From contig DBVL01000009.1 in NCBI GenBank assembly GCA_002308475.1, positions 1-7,012 of the forward strand: a stretch of 7,012 bases of DNA, in the 5' to 3' direction. The notes under the pieces were generated by a model. The model did not search any database, was not told the origin of the DNA, and worked only from the letters and a program-made list of their open reading frames with translations. This document shows positions 1 through 5,730 of this stretch, one piece after another. Every line of letters starts with the position of its first letter. Position 1 is the stretch's first letter. Both the position numbers and the translations under genes were made by a program. Source of the DNA: Spirochaetales bacterium UBA1265 (GTDB lineage Bacteria; Spirochaetota; Spirochaetia; Sphaerochaetales; Sphaerochaetaceae).

Positions 1-257
1 CAGAGCAGGAGTCAAAAGCTTTCAACTGCCAGTACGGACCTTTGAGCGTCAAGTTTACAGATGAATTCCATGACAGATTTCTGATACTGGATGAAAAGAA
101 ACTCTATCACATAGGAGCCTCTATCAAGGATGCAGGCAAGAAAGCTTTTGAAATCAGCGTCAATGGGGATGAAAAGCTCTTGGATGCAATTCTGAATAGG
201 CTGTATGAGAATGTCAACCACTTTTTCCCTCCCAGTAAGGTAAGGAGTTTTCCATAA
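1..257 (+). CDS. C-terminal end of a PLD-like protein (5' partial), possibly of the ORF6N-domain type
   Basis: The reading frame is open to the left window edge (first full codon at position 3) and stops with TAA at 255-257, so about 84 C-terminal residues are visible and the true start is outside. The sequence contains HDRFLILD followed about 7 residues later by YHIGASIKDAGKK. The spacing of H, a basic residue, D and GAS resembles half of a phospholipase-D-like (HKD) active site with R in place of K. From memory, very similar tails (HDRFLvlD...YHIGASLKDlGKK) occur in ORF6N/KilA-N-type DNA-binding proteins and related PLD-like proteins of mobile and accessory regions. The N-terminal domain that would decide this is not in the window. 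A TTG at 42 is in frame but is an internal Leu, not a start, because the frame continues upstream without a break. Confidence 0.7.
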   Translation, partial: EQESKAFNCQYGPLSVKFTDEFHDRFLILDEKKLYHIGASIKDAGKKAFEISVNGDEKLLDAILNRLYENVNHFFPPSKVRSFP

Positions 258-295
258 GTATGGTAAACAGATTTTCCTTATGAAACTTTTTTTTT
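253..295 (+). terminator. Weak possible intrinsic terminator after the PLD-like gene
   Basis: A 6-bp inverted repeat, CATAAG at 253-258 (overlapping the stop codon) and CTTATG at 277-282, is followed closely by a run of nine T at 287-295. The stem is short and AT-rich with an 18-nt loop, so the T-run is the stronger part of the evidence. It would separate the upstream gene from the ABC operon promoter. Confidence 0.3.
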
Positions 296-366
296 AGGTT
301 TTTCAGGCCTGTTCGCATAACGTTTCCACTAAAATGCCCAAAAAATCTTGTACTTACTTTTCATGG

Positions 367-395
367 TTGACAGGTTAGCCTAGGGTAACCATAAT
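367..395 (+). promoter_or_regulatory. Sigma70 promoter of the ABC transporter operon
   Basis: A perfect -35 box TTGACA (367-372) is followed after exactly 17 bp by CATAAT (390-395), five of six matches to the -10 consensus. The predicted transcription start is near 402, giving a leader of about 85 nt before the ATG at 487. The spacer is almost entirely occupied by a dyad (373-390), and a second dyad (403-418) begins at the predicted start. This is a classic layout for a repressor that blocks polymerase. It is the best promoter in the 229-bp gap before the operon. Confidence 0.75.
373..390. promoter_or_regulatory. Operator-like dyad 1 between -35 and -10, iron-box-like
   Basis: This is an 18-bp near-perfect palindrome: GGTTA, then a central CCTAGG, then TAACC, with one mismatched symmetric pair. 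Position by position, 370-388 matches the DtxR/IdeR iron-box consensus TTAGGTTAGCCTAACCTAA at 14 of 19 bases, including an unbroken AGGTTAGCCTA. Its own dyad centre (381.5) is shifted about 2-3 bp from the centre implied by that alignment, so assignment to a DtxR-family regulator is inference. No regulator gene lies in the window. Confidence 0.55.
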
Positions 396-402
396 GATAT
401 TG

Positions 403-418
403 GTTAGCTATGGCTAAC
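403..418. promoter_or_regulatory. Operator-like dyad 2 at the transcription start
   Basis: This is a perfect inverted repeat of GTTAGC and GCTAAC separated by TATG. The left arm, with its preceding G, repeats the GGTTAGC of dyad 1 exactly 29 bp downstream, so both sites are probably read by the same protein. Location just past the predicted start fits repression of the ABC operon. A further 8-bp inverted repeat (ACCATAAT 388-395, ATTATGGT 421-428) brackets this site. Confidence 0.5.
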
Positions 419-486
419 TGATTATGGTAAAACGTGGACATTAAGGATCAATAATAGATGTTTCTGATTTCTTAGGATGGTTGATT

Positions 487-2286
487 ATGAAAGACAAAAA
501 GAAAAGTGATGTTGCAGTTCTTCTGAACTATGCAGGTAACTACAGAATACTGACTTTTGTCGGATTGGCTCTTTCTGCTGTAGCCATGGTTCTTGGTATG
601 TTGCCGTACATATGTATCTGGCTTTTAGTCAGGGATCTGATTTCTGTAGCTCCAGACTGGACTAGGGCATCAGGATTAGTTCATTACGGATGCTTGGCAT
701 TTGTGTTTGCCGGTGCTGGAATTCTTGTCTATTTTATTGCACTCATGTGCACGCACCTCTCGGCTTTCCGTACAGCTGCAAATATTAGAAAGCAGGGAAT
801 GAAACACCTCATGAAAACCCCTCTGAGTTATTTTAATTCAAATGCATCGGGTTTAATCAGAAACAGACTTGATGGGGCGGCGGGAGAGACTGAGACTCTT
901 CTTGCTCATAACCTTGCTGATATAGTAGGAAGTGCCACAATGATGATTTCAATGGTGGTACTGATGTTCTTGTTTGACTGGCGTATGGGTGCTTCCTGTC
1001 TTCTGGCGACTCTAATATCACTGTTGGCCATGTTTGCCATGATGGGTGGTAAGAATGCGAAGCTTATACAGGAATATCAGGCTTCCCAGGATGCAATGAG
1101 CAAGGCAGCAACGGAGTATGTAAGAGGAATCCCTGTTGTTAAGGTTTTTCAGCAGACAGTGTATTCTTTCAGAGCATTTAAACAGGCAATTGAGAATTAC
1201 AGCATAAAGGCAGAAAAGTACGCAGGTGATGTTTGCCGTATTCCACAGTCTGTCAATCTGACAGTTACTGAGGGATCCTTTGTTTTCCTTGTCCTCGCTG
1301 CTCTCTTTCTGGCTCCATATGCACTTCAAAGCGGGAACTTTGCCATTTTCATCACAAACTTTGCGTTCTATGCCGTATTTTCCGCAATTATATCAACAGC
1401 TTTGGCACGCATCATGTTTGCTGCAAGCGGTATAATGCTTGCAAGTACGGCTCTCTCACGTATAAGTCTTGTCATGAACGCACCTGTTTTAAAGATTGCC
1501 GATAATCTGGAGAAACCCTCTGACAACAGTGTTGAGTTCAATGATGTCTCGTTTACCTACGAAGGATCTGATTTCCCGGCATTGGACCATGTCTCGTTCA
1601 AGGTTGAGCCTGGGCAGACTGTTGCATTGGTGGGGCCTTCCGGAGGTGGAAAGACAACAGCTGCAAGCCTGATTCCACGGTTTTGGGATGTAAGTAGTGG
1701 AGTTGTTAAGGTTGGAGGTGTTGATGTGCGGAAAATTGATCCGCATGTGTTGATGGATCAGGTGGCATTTGTTTTTCAGAATGACAGGCTTTTCAAGGCA
1801 AGTGTTTTGGATAATGTAAAATCTGCCAGACCAGATGCCGGTCGAGAGGAGGTTCTTGCAGCTCTTTCTGCGGCTCAGTGTGATGATATCATAGCAAAGC
1901 TTGAAGCGGGAGTTGATACTGTGATTGGCACTGAAGGAACTTATCTTTCAGGCGGAGAGCAGCAACGCATTTGTCTTGCCCGCGCAATTATCAAGAATGC
2001 TCCTGTTGTAGTACTGGATGAGGCAACTGCTTTTACCGATCCTGAGAATGAGGTTTTGATTCAAAGGGCTTTCTCTGTTCTTACAAAAGATAAGACAGTA
2101 ATCATGATTGCCCACAGGCTTTCTACTATAGTGGGAGCGGACAAGATTGTGGTTTTGAACAATGGACATGTTGAACAGGAAGGCAGTCATGACCAGTTGA
2201 TTGCCGAAGATGGGCTTTATGCAAGGATGTGGAAAGATTACAACAAGGCTGTTAAATGGCGCATCGCTTCTTCTGGGGAGGGTTGA
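487..2286 (+). CDS. ABC half-transporter (membrane domain plus ATPase), YbtP/IrtA-like, first partner
   Basis: A 599-residue type IV (exporter-fold) ABC half-transporter in the inner membrane. The N-terminal half has about six hydrophobic segments (near residues 21-50, 63-92, 149-188, 265-318). The nucleotide-binding domain starts near 349, with Walker A GPSGGGKTT (383-391), Q-loop Q431, signature LSGGE (487-491), Walker B VVVLDE (507-512, catalytic E512) and H-loop H543; all ATPase residues are intact. The D-loop region reads EATAFTDPENE rather than the usual EATASLD, which I recall as typical of the siderophore-importing YbtPQ/IrtAB group; EYVRGIPVVKVFQ in the membrane domain also fits. ATG 487 is chosen because AGGA lies 9 nt upstream; the in-frame TTG at 481 is only 3 nt from it. 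It is followed 3 nt later by a second half-transporter, so a heterodimer is expected. Substrate is unproven: siderophore or metal-chelate uptake is favoured, multidrug or peptide export possible. Confidence 0.9.
   Translation: MKDKKKSDVAVLLNYAGNYRILTFVGLALSAVAMVLGMLPYICIWLLVRDLISVAPDWTRASGLVHYGCLAFVFAGAGILVYFIALMCTHLSAFRTAANIRKQGMKHLMKTPLSYFNSNASGLIRNRLDGAAGETETLLAHNLADIVGSATMMISMVVLMFLFDWRMGASCLLATLISLLAMFAMMGGKNAKLIQEYQASQDAMSKAATEYVRGIPVVKVFQQTVYSFRAFKQAIENYSIKAEKYAGDVCRIPQSVNLTVTEGSFVFLVLAALFLAPYALQSGNFAIFITNFAFYAVFSAIISTALARIMFAASGIMLASTALSRISLVMNAPVLKIADNLEKPSDNSVEFNDVSFTYEGSDFPALDHVSFKVEPGQTVALVGPSGGGKTTAASLIPRFWDVSSGVVKVGGVDVRKIDPHVLMDQVAFVFQNDRLFKASVLDNVKSARPDAGREEVLAALSAAQCDDIIAKLEAGVDTVIGTEGTYLSGGEQQRICLARAIIKNAPVVVLDEATAFTDPENEVLIQRAFSVLTKDKTVIMIAHRLSTIVGADKIVVLNNGHVEQEGSHDQLIAEDGLYARMWKDYNKAVKWRIASSGEG
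2275..2282 (+). promoter_or_regulatory. Ribosome binding site of the second ABC gene, inside the first gene
   Basis: A purine run GGGGAGGG covers the last sense codons of the upstream gene and lies 7 nt before the ATG at 2290. The upstream gene ends in tandem stops TGA TAA (2284-2289) that directly abut this ATG. This arrangement strongly suggests coupled translation and equal production of the two halves. Confidence 0.75.
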
Positions 2287-2289
2287 TAA

Positions 2290-4032
2290 ATGTTTGGTAA
2301 GAATTTTCAGAAAAAATATGCACTAACTGACCAGGGTGTGAAAAATGCAAAGCGAGGTACTTTCTGGACTGTCATAGTCAATCTGGTTGTGATGGGAGGA
2401 ATGGGTATTCTCTATATGATGATGAGCAGTTACGTAGATGTTCTCACAGGTAATGGAACGCTGCCGGCTGTTGTTGCCTTTATGGTATGTGTTCTATTGT
2501 TTTTTATCCTCTCATATCTGACCCATTACCAACAGTACCATGCCACATACGGACTTGTTTACAGGGAAATCAAAACAGTGAGAATAGGACTTGCCGAACG
2601 TCTGAGAAAACTGCCTCTGGGGTATTTTGGAAAGCGTGATCTTGCTGATCTGACAGAGACAATAATGGGAGATGTCAACCGTCTTGAACATGTCTGGTCC
2701 CATTGTATTGGCTATCTTTACGGTTCCTTTATCTCAACTGCAGTAATTGCTGTAATCCTTCTTGTCTACGATTGGAGGATGGCTCTTGCATGTATGTGGG
2801 GAGTTCCGGTGGCCTTTGCTCTTCTGTTTGGAAGCCGAGCCAGGTCAAAGAGTCTTTCCGAAACTGCTAAGAAGGCCGGAATCAATGTGGCAGACGGTAT
2901 ACAGGAGACGCTGGAGAATATACGTGAAATACGTGCAACCAATCAGGAGAACCGTTTCCTGAAAGTCCTTGATGACAAGATAGACAACTACGAAAAGGAG
3001 AATATACGTGGGGAGCTTTTTGCTGGACTGTTTGTCAACGGTGCGAGCGTGATTATGCGGTTGGGAGTTGCTACCACAATCCTCATGGGTACAACCCTCA
3101 TTCTGAAAGGCCATATTGATTTCATGCTTCTGTTTATGTTCCTTCTTGTCATAACCCGAATCTATTCTCCCTTTGATCAGGCATTAGCCTTGATTGCAGA
3201 GATGCTCATGTCTCAGGTTTCGGCGAACCGTCTTATGGAAATACACGATACTTCAACAGCTGAGGGAGAAGACTTCTTCAACCCTGAAGGGTATGATATT
3301 GTCTTTGACAATGTCAGGTTTGCCTACGAGAATGAACAGGTTCTCAAGGGAGTGAGTTTTACAGCAAAGGAGGGTGAGGTTACGGCGCTTGTAGGGCCTT
3401 CGGGTTCCGGGAAAAGCACCTGTGCCAAACTTGCCGCAAGGCTGTGGGATGTGACTGAGGGTTCAATAAAGGTCGGTGGAATAGATATCAATACAGTTGA
3501 TCCTGAAGTCCTGCTTTCAGATTATTCCATGGTTTTTCAGGATGTGGTGTTGTTTGATGATACCGTCAAGGAGAATATAAGACTTGGTAAACGAGGTGCT
3601 TCCGATGAAGAGGTCTTTGCTGCAGCAAAAGCCGCAAATTGTGATGAGTTTGTTCTTAAAATGCCTCATGGATACGACACGCAGATTGGTGAAAACGGTG
3701 CTAAACTGTCAGGCGGTGAACGCCAGCGTATCTCAATAGCCCGAGCACTACTTAAAAACGCTCCAATAGTACTTCTTGATGAAGCCACTGCTTCGCTTGA
3801 TGTTGAAAACGAAACAAGGGTTCAAGAAGCTTTGTTGCATCTGCTTGAGGGGAAGACGGTTCTGGTGATTGCGCACCGTATGCGCACGGTTGAGGCCGCA
3901 GATAAGATTGTGGTATTGGCAGACGGCAGGGTTGTCGAGGAGGGGGCACCTTCAGAACTGCTGAAGAAGGAAGACGGTGTTTTCCGTAGAATGGCAATGC
4001 TTCAGAGTTCCGGCATGAACTGGAAACTATAA
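2290..4032 (+). CDS. ABC half-transporter (membrane domain plus ATPase), YbtQ/IrtB-like, second partner
   Basis: A 580-residue exporter-fold half-transporter, partner of the preceding gene. Hydrophobic segments lie near residues 28-50, 59-78, 138-178 and 245-295. The nucleotide-binding domain starts near 337, with Walker A GPSGSGKST (369-377), Q-loop Q417, signature LSGGE (473-477), Walker B IVLLDE ending in catalytic E498, D-loop SLD (502-504) and H529. Unlike its partner it has the ordinary EATASLD form, so the two subunits are not simple duplicates. The N-terminus (KYALTDQGVKNAKRGTFW) matches a style I associate with the second subunit of paired ABC genes in Firmicutes and Treponema. Both ATPase sites of the heterodimer look competent. 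The gene ends 3 bp from the stop of the convergent minus-strand gene, with no hairpin terminator visible between them. Confidence 0.9.
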   Translation: MFGKNFQKKYALTDQGVKNAKRGTFWTVIVNLVVMGGMGILYMMMSSYVDVLTGNGTLPAVVAFMVCVLLFFILSYLTHYQQYHATYGLVYREIKTVRIGLAERLRKLPLGYFGKRDLADLTETIMGDVNRLEHVWSHCIGYLYGSFISTAVIAVILLVYDWRMALACMWGVPVAFALLFGSRARSKSLSETAKKAGINVADGIQETLENIREIRATNQENRFLKVLDDKIDNYEKENIRGELFAGLFVNGASVIMRLGVATTILMGTTLILKGHIDFMLLFMFLLVITRIYSPFDQALALIAEMLMSQVSANRLMEIHDTSTAEGEDFFNPEGYDIVFDNVRFAYENEQVLKGVSFTAKEGEVTALVGPSGSGKSTCAKLAARLWDVTEGSIKVGGIDINTVDPEVLLSDYSMVFQDVVLFDDTVKENIRLGKRGASDEEVFAAAKAANCDEFVLKMPHGYDTQIGENGAKLSGGERQRISIARALLKNAPIVLLDEATASLDVENETRVQEALLHLLEGKTVLVIAHRMRTVEAADKIVVLADGRVVEEGAPSELLKKEDGVFRRMAMLQSSGMNWKL

Positions 4033-4035
4033 TCT

Positions 4036-4224
4036 TCAATTCTGATTGTCACTATCTTTGTCTGTTTTTCTTTTTTCCCGTACAGCCTGAGTCAGAATGT
4101 ACTCAATCTGCCCGTTAAGGCTGCGGAAATCATCCTCAGCCCAACGGGTCAATTCGGTAACCAGGGAAGCGGAAAGACGCAGAGGAATCTGTTTTTTTGA
4201 GACCTTTTCCTTAGTTGCCGGCAT
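4036..4224 (-). CDS. Small ribbon-helix-helix (Arc-like) DNA-binding protein
   Basis: A 62-residue protein. A basic N-terminus (KEKVSKK) leads into a beta-strand KQIPLRLSASL (about 11-21), helix A VTELTRWAEDDF (22-33) and helix B SLNGQIEYILTQAVREK (35-51), followed by a charged tail. This is the Arc/MetJ ribbon-helix-helix plan, which acts as a dimer and reads DNA with the strand. The ATG is separated by 1 nt from the TGA of the upstream SPFH gene and has no clear Shine-Dalgarno sequence of its own, so it probably relies on coupled translation. Known family context: from memory, near-identical small proteins (RWAEDeFRSlNgQIEYlL) often sit beside SPFH proteins in many phyla and are labelled Arc family or HicB-like; no toxin is seen here. 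It is the likely reader of the tandem operator at 5255-5276 (inference). Confidence 0.85.
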   Translation of the reverse strand: MPATKEKVSKKQIPLRLSASLVTELTRWAEDDFRSLNGQIEYILTQAVREKRKTDKDSDNQN

Positions 4225-4225
4225 A

Positions 4226-5239
4226 TCAGTAGATTGAGCCTGTATTCAGAACGGGATTTGCTTCTTTGTTTCCACAAAGAACAACGAGCAGATTTGAAAC
4301 CATCTGAGCCTTGCGCTCTTCGTCAAGATCAACAACTCCGTCTTCTTTGAGTTTGTCCAGAGCCATCTCAACCATTGAGACTGCACCTTCAACAATCTTC
4401 TTCCTAGCTGCAATGATTGCAACGGCCTGCTGCTTCTGAAGCATTGCTGCAGCAATTTCTGTTGCGTATGCTATCTGATTCAGTCTGACCTCAACAATCT
4501 CGATTCCAGCATCTTCTACTCTTGTTGCAAGCTCTTCCTTCATCTGCTGTGCAACCTTGATTGCTGAACCGCGAAGTGTTGTTTCATCCGCTTCATCATT
4601 CGGATCATCATCACTCATCAGATCGTAAGGATAAAGGCGGGCAACGTTTCTGATTGTGGAATCCGTCTGGTTTGAAATGAATTCAGTGTAGTTATCCACA
4701 TTAATCACAGCTTTTGTTGCGTTTACAACTTTCCATACTACAATTGCACTTACCTCAACAGGATTTCCCAGCTTGTCATTGACCTTCTGGGCTCCGTTTG
4801 CAAGAGTCGTAAGTTTGGTTGAGACTTTCTTTGAAATCTTAGGGAGACTGACCTGCAGGTTTCCTTTTACATTCTCAACGGAAGCAGGTTTTGCTTCTTC
4901 ATCTCTTGAATGAGGATAGATGGCAGTTGAAAAGGGATTTACAAAGAAAAAACCTGCATCATAAATTGTGCCATGGTATTTTCCGAAGAGGGAAAGGACA
5001 AGAGCTTCATTTGGTTTGACAATCCTGAGTCCTCCAAAGCTGATTGAGCTGGCAATCATGAGGAGAGTTCCTGAAATCATGAGGATTATGCCTAGAGAAA
5101 AGGACTCAAGGGCAATACGGACTGCACCGAAAATAAACATCATTATTGATGCTATTAAAAGAAGAATAATAAGAATAAGGGCAGCTATTCCGTTAAAAGG
5201 CTTTATAACCCTCTCTTTATAAGTTCTGTTGTTTTCCAT
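4226..5239 (-). CDS. SPFH/band-7 domain membrane protein
   Basis: A 337-residue member of the stomatin/prohibitin/flotillin/HflK-C superfamily, whose members oligomerise on membranes as scaffolds. Two transmembrane helices lie at about 17-40 and 47-68. The SPFH fold begins at LRIVKPNEALVLSLFGKYHGT (from 71) and includes the core strand VEVSAIVVWKVVN and the segment VEVRLNQIAYATEIAAAM. A helical, probably coiled-coil stretch follows (MLQKQQAVAIIAARKKIVEGAV). The C-terminus, ERKAQMVSNLLVVLCGNK...NTGSIY, is characteristic of the two-helix SPFH proteins found with small Arc-like partners (recalled family knowledge). The ATG is preceded by a perfect AGGAGGT (5245-5251) at 5-nt spacing. The biological role of this subfamily is poorly defined; a link to envelope stress or membrane organisation is only a guess. 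Its tight junction with the ribbon-helix-helix gene shows the two form one operon. Confidence 0.9.
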   Translation of the reverse strand: MENNRTYKERVIKPFNGIAALILIILLLIASIMMFIFGAVRIALESFSLGIILMISGTLLMIASSISFGGLRIVKPNEALVLSLFGKYHGTIYDAGFFFVNPFSTAIYPHSRDEEAKPASVENVKGNLQVSLPKISKKVSTKLTTLANGAQKVNDKLGNPVEVSAIVVWKVVNATKAVINVDNYTEFISNQTDSTIRNVARLYPYDLMSDDDPNDEADETTLRGSAIKVAQQMKEELATRVEDAGIEIVEVRLNQIAYATEIAAAMLQKQQAVAIIAARKKIVEGAVSMVEMALDKLKEDGVVDLDEERKAQMVSNLLVVLCGNKEANPVLNTGSIY

Positions 5240-5254
5240 TACAGACCTCCTATT

Positions 5255-5276
5255 GATGATATCAAAATGATATCAA
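5255..5276. promoter_or_regulatory. Tandem TGATATCA operator, two boxes 11 bp apart
   Basis: Two perfect 8-bp palindromes TGATATCA at 5257-5264 and 5268-5275 form a tandem 11-bp direct repeat (5255-5265 and 5266-5276, 10 of 11 identical). One box covers the -10 element and the other the predicted start. Ribbon-helix-helix repressors such as MetJ and Arc bind adjacent short boxes about one helical turn apart, and the operon encodes such a protein, so autorepression is a natural prediction. A single copy of TGATATCA also occurs inside the first ABC gene (1884-1891), but only the promoter has the pair. Confidence 0.65.
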
Positions 5277-5296
5277 GATTAATCTGAACTTGTCAA
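5267..5296 (-). promoter_or_regulatory. Sigma70 promoter of the SPFH / ribbon-helix-helix operon
   Basis: Read on the minus strand, a perfect TTGACA (5291-5296) is followed after 18 bp by TATCAT (5267-5272), five of six matches to TATAAT. The start would be near 5260, leaving a leader of about 20 nt that carries the AGGAGGT site. The -10 box overlaps one operator palindrome and the predicted start lies in the other. Confidence 0.65.
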
Positions 5297-5361
5297 TAAC
5301 GCAATACTGAAATCACTCATCAGTAGAGTTTTTGCAATTATCGCTCTTTTTAATAAATAAT

Positions 5362-5390
5362 TTGACCCGAGTAAACTTCGGGAATAAACT
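5362..5390 (+). promoter_or_regulatory. Possible weak plus-strand promoter upstream of the orphan terminator
   Basis: TTGACC (5362-5367, five of six) is followed after 17 bp by TAAACT (5385-5390, four of six). If used, it would give a transcript of about 170 nt from near 5397 to the terminator at 5536-5570. The spacer holds a 5-bp hairpin (CCCGA 5366-5370, TCGGG 5378-5382). The -10 match is poor, so this is a suggestion only. Confidence 0.25.
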
Positions 5391-5528
5391 TTAAAAAGGA
5401 TTAATATTGGACTGAAGCCAACATTCTTTGGAGGATTCTTGGAGCCAGTCCCAGTGGAACAATATACTCTGTACATTTCTATGGTACTGGACAGCATTTT
5501 AAAGATAATTAAAGCTCAGGCTGTTTAA
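5388..5528 (+). pseudogene. Possible gene remnant or leaderless fragment with its own terminator
   Basis: A plus-strand frame is open for 46 codons between TAA stops at 5385-5387 and 5526-5528. It reads in part GLKPTFFGGFLEPVPVEQYT and ends SMVLDSILKIIKAQAV. It has no good start: the first in-frame ATG is at 5481, 15 codons from the end, with no convincing Shine-Dalgarno sequence. I do not recognise the product. Interest comes from the strong terminator that follows only 7 nt after the stop, as expected for the tail of a decayed gene. Chance openness of this length is quite possible, and a small RNA is an alternative reading. Confidence 0.2.
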
Positions 5529-5535
5529 TGGAATA

Positions 5536-5570
5536 GGGGCTGCAACTTTTGTTGTAGCCCCTTTCTCTTT
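5536..5570 (+). terminator. Strong rho-independent terminator, orphan, plus strand
   Basis: An 11-bp stem GGGGCTGCAAC (5536-5546) and GTTGTAGCCCC (5551-5561), with one G-U pair and a TTTT loop, is followed by TTTCTCTTT (5562-5570). Orientation is plus only: the minus-strand side lacks a T-run. No intact plus-strand gene ends just before it; the nearest intact one ends at 4032 and is separated from it by the oppositely oriented SPFH operon. It therefore marks an unannotated transcript or a lost gene. Confidence 0.8.
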
Positions 5571-5597
5571 GATGCATACATGTGGTATCAAATACAC

Positions 5598-5616
5598 CGA
5601 AACTCTTAGAGTTTCG
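5598..5616. promoter_or_regulatory. 19-bp perfect palindrome, candidate operator of the phosphatase gene
   Basis: CGAAACTCT and AGAGTTTCG form perfect 9-bp arms around one central T. It sits 115 bp before the lipoprotein start and after the orphan terminator, with no T-run downstream, so it is not a terminator. TATATT at 5635-5640 could be a -10 box, which would place the palindrome over or next to the -35 region (no good -35 match is visible there). A dimeric repressor or activator site is the simplest reading; its regulator is unknown. Confidence 0.45.
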
Positions 5617-5718
5617 TAACAGCTAATTGTTCGCTATATTTCAAATTGCGTGGATTTTGACGGGTGGAAAATACTGTGTCAGCATGGACTTGTGTTTATC
5701 CGCACAAATCTAGAAAAG

Positions 5719-5724
5719 AAGGAG
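5719..5724 (+). promoter_or_regulatory. Ribosome binding site fixing the phosphatase start
   Basis: AAGGAG lies 6 nt before ATG 5731 and decides between this start and the 27-codon longer frame from GTG 5650, which has no comparable site. Confidence 0.75.
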
Positions 5725-5730
5725 ATTAAC

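Noticed and set aside
304..311. CAGGCCTG palindrome in the first intergenic region
   Set aside because: Only 8 bp, no loop and no T-run after it; no promoter element nearby, so likely chance.
1018..1329. 103-codon minus-strand frame inside the first ABC gene, and similar frames at 1489-1746, 1948-2190, 2512-2703, 2845-3114 and 3752-4039
   Set aside because: They lie opposite conserved ABC coding sequence with intact motifs, and their translations are low in pattern; these are shadow frames.
2762..2962. 66-codon plus-strand frame inside the second ABC gene, and 6620-6817 inside the phosphatase
   Set aside because: Out-of-frame with clearly coding sequence, rich in Trp, Arg and Cys as typical of shadow translations, no ribosome binding site.
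4036..4224. Reading the small protein as the antitoxin of a toxin-antitoxin pair
   Set aside because: No toxin-like gene adjoins it; the only partner is the SPFH membrane protein, so an operon regulator fits better.
4968..5222. 84-codon plus-strand frame opposite the start of the SPFH gene
   Set aside because: Arg/Ile-rich antisense of the transmembrane segments; no start signal.
5279..5497. 72-codon minus-strand open frame before the SPFH gene
   Set aside because: It runs through the TTGACA of the SPFH promoter, has no Shine-Dalgarno sequence at its start and shows no recognisable pattern; best explained as chance openness in AT-rich intergenic DNA.
5650..5730. 27-codon N-terminal extension of the phosphatase from GTG 5650
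   Set aside because: It would bury a textbook lipoprotein signal peptide; the ATG at 5731 has a strong ribosome binding site.
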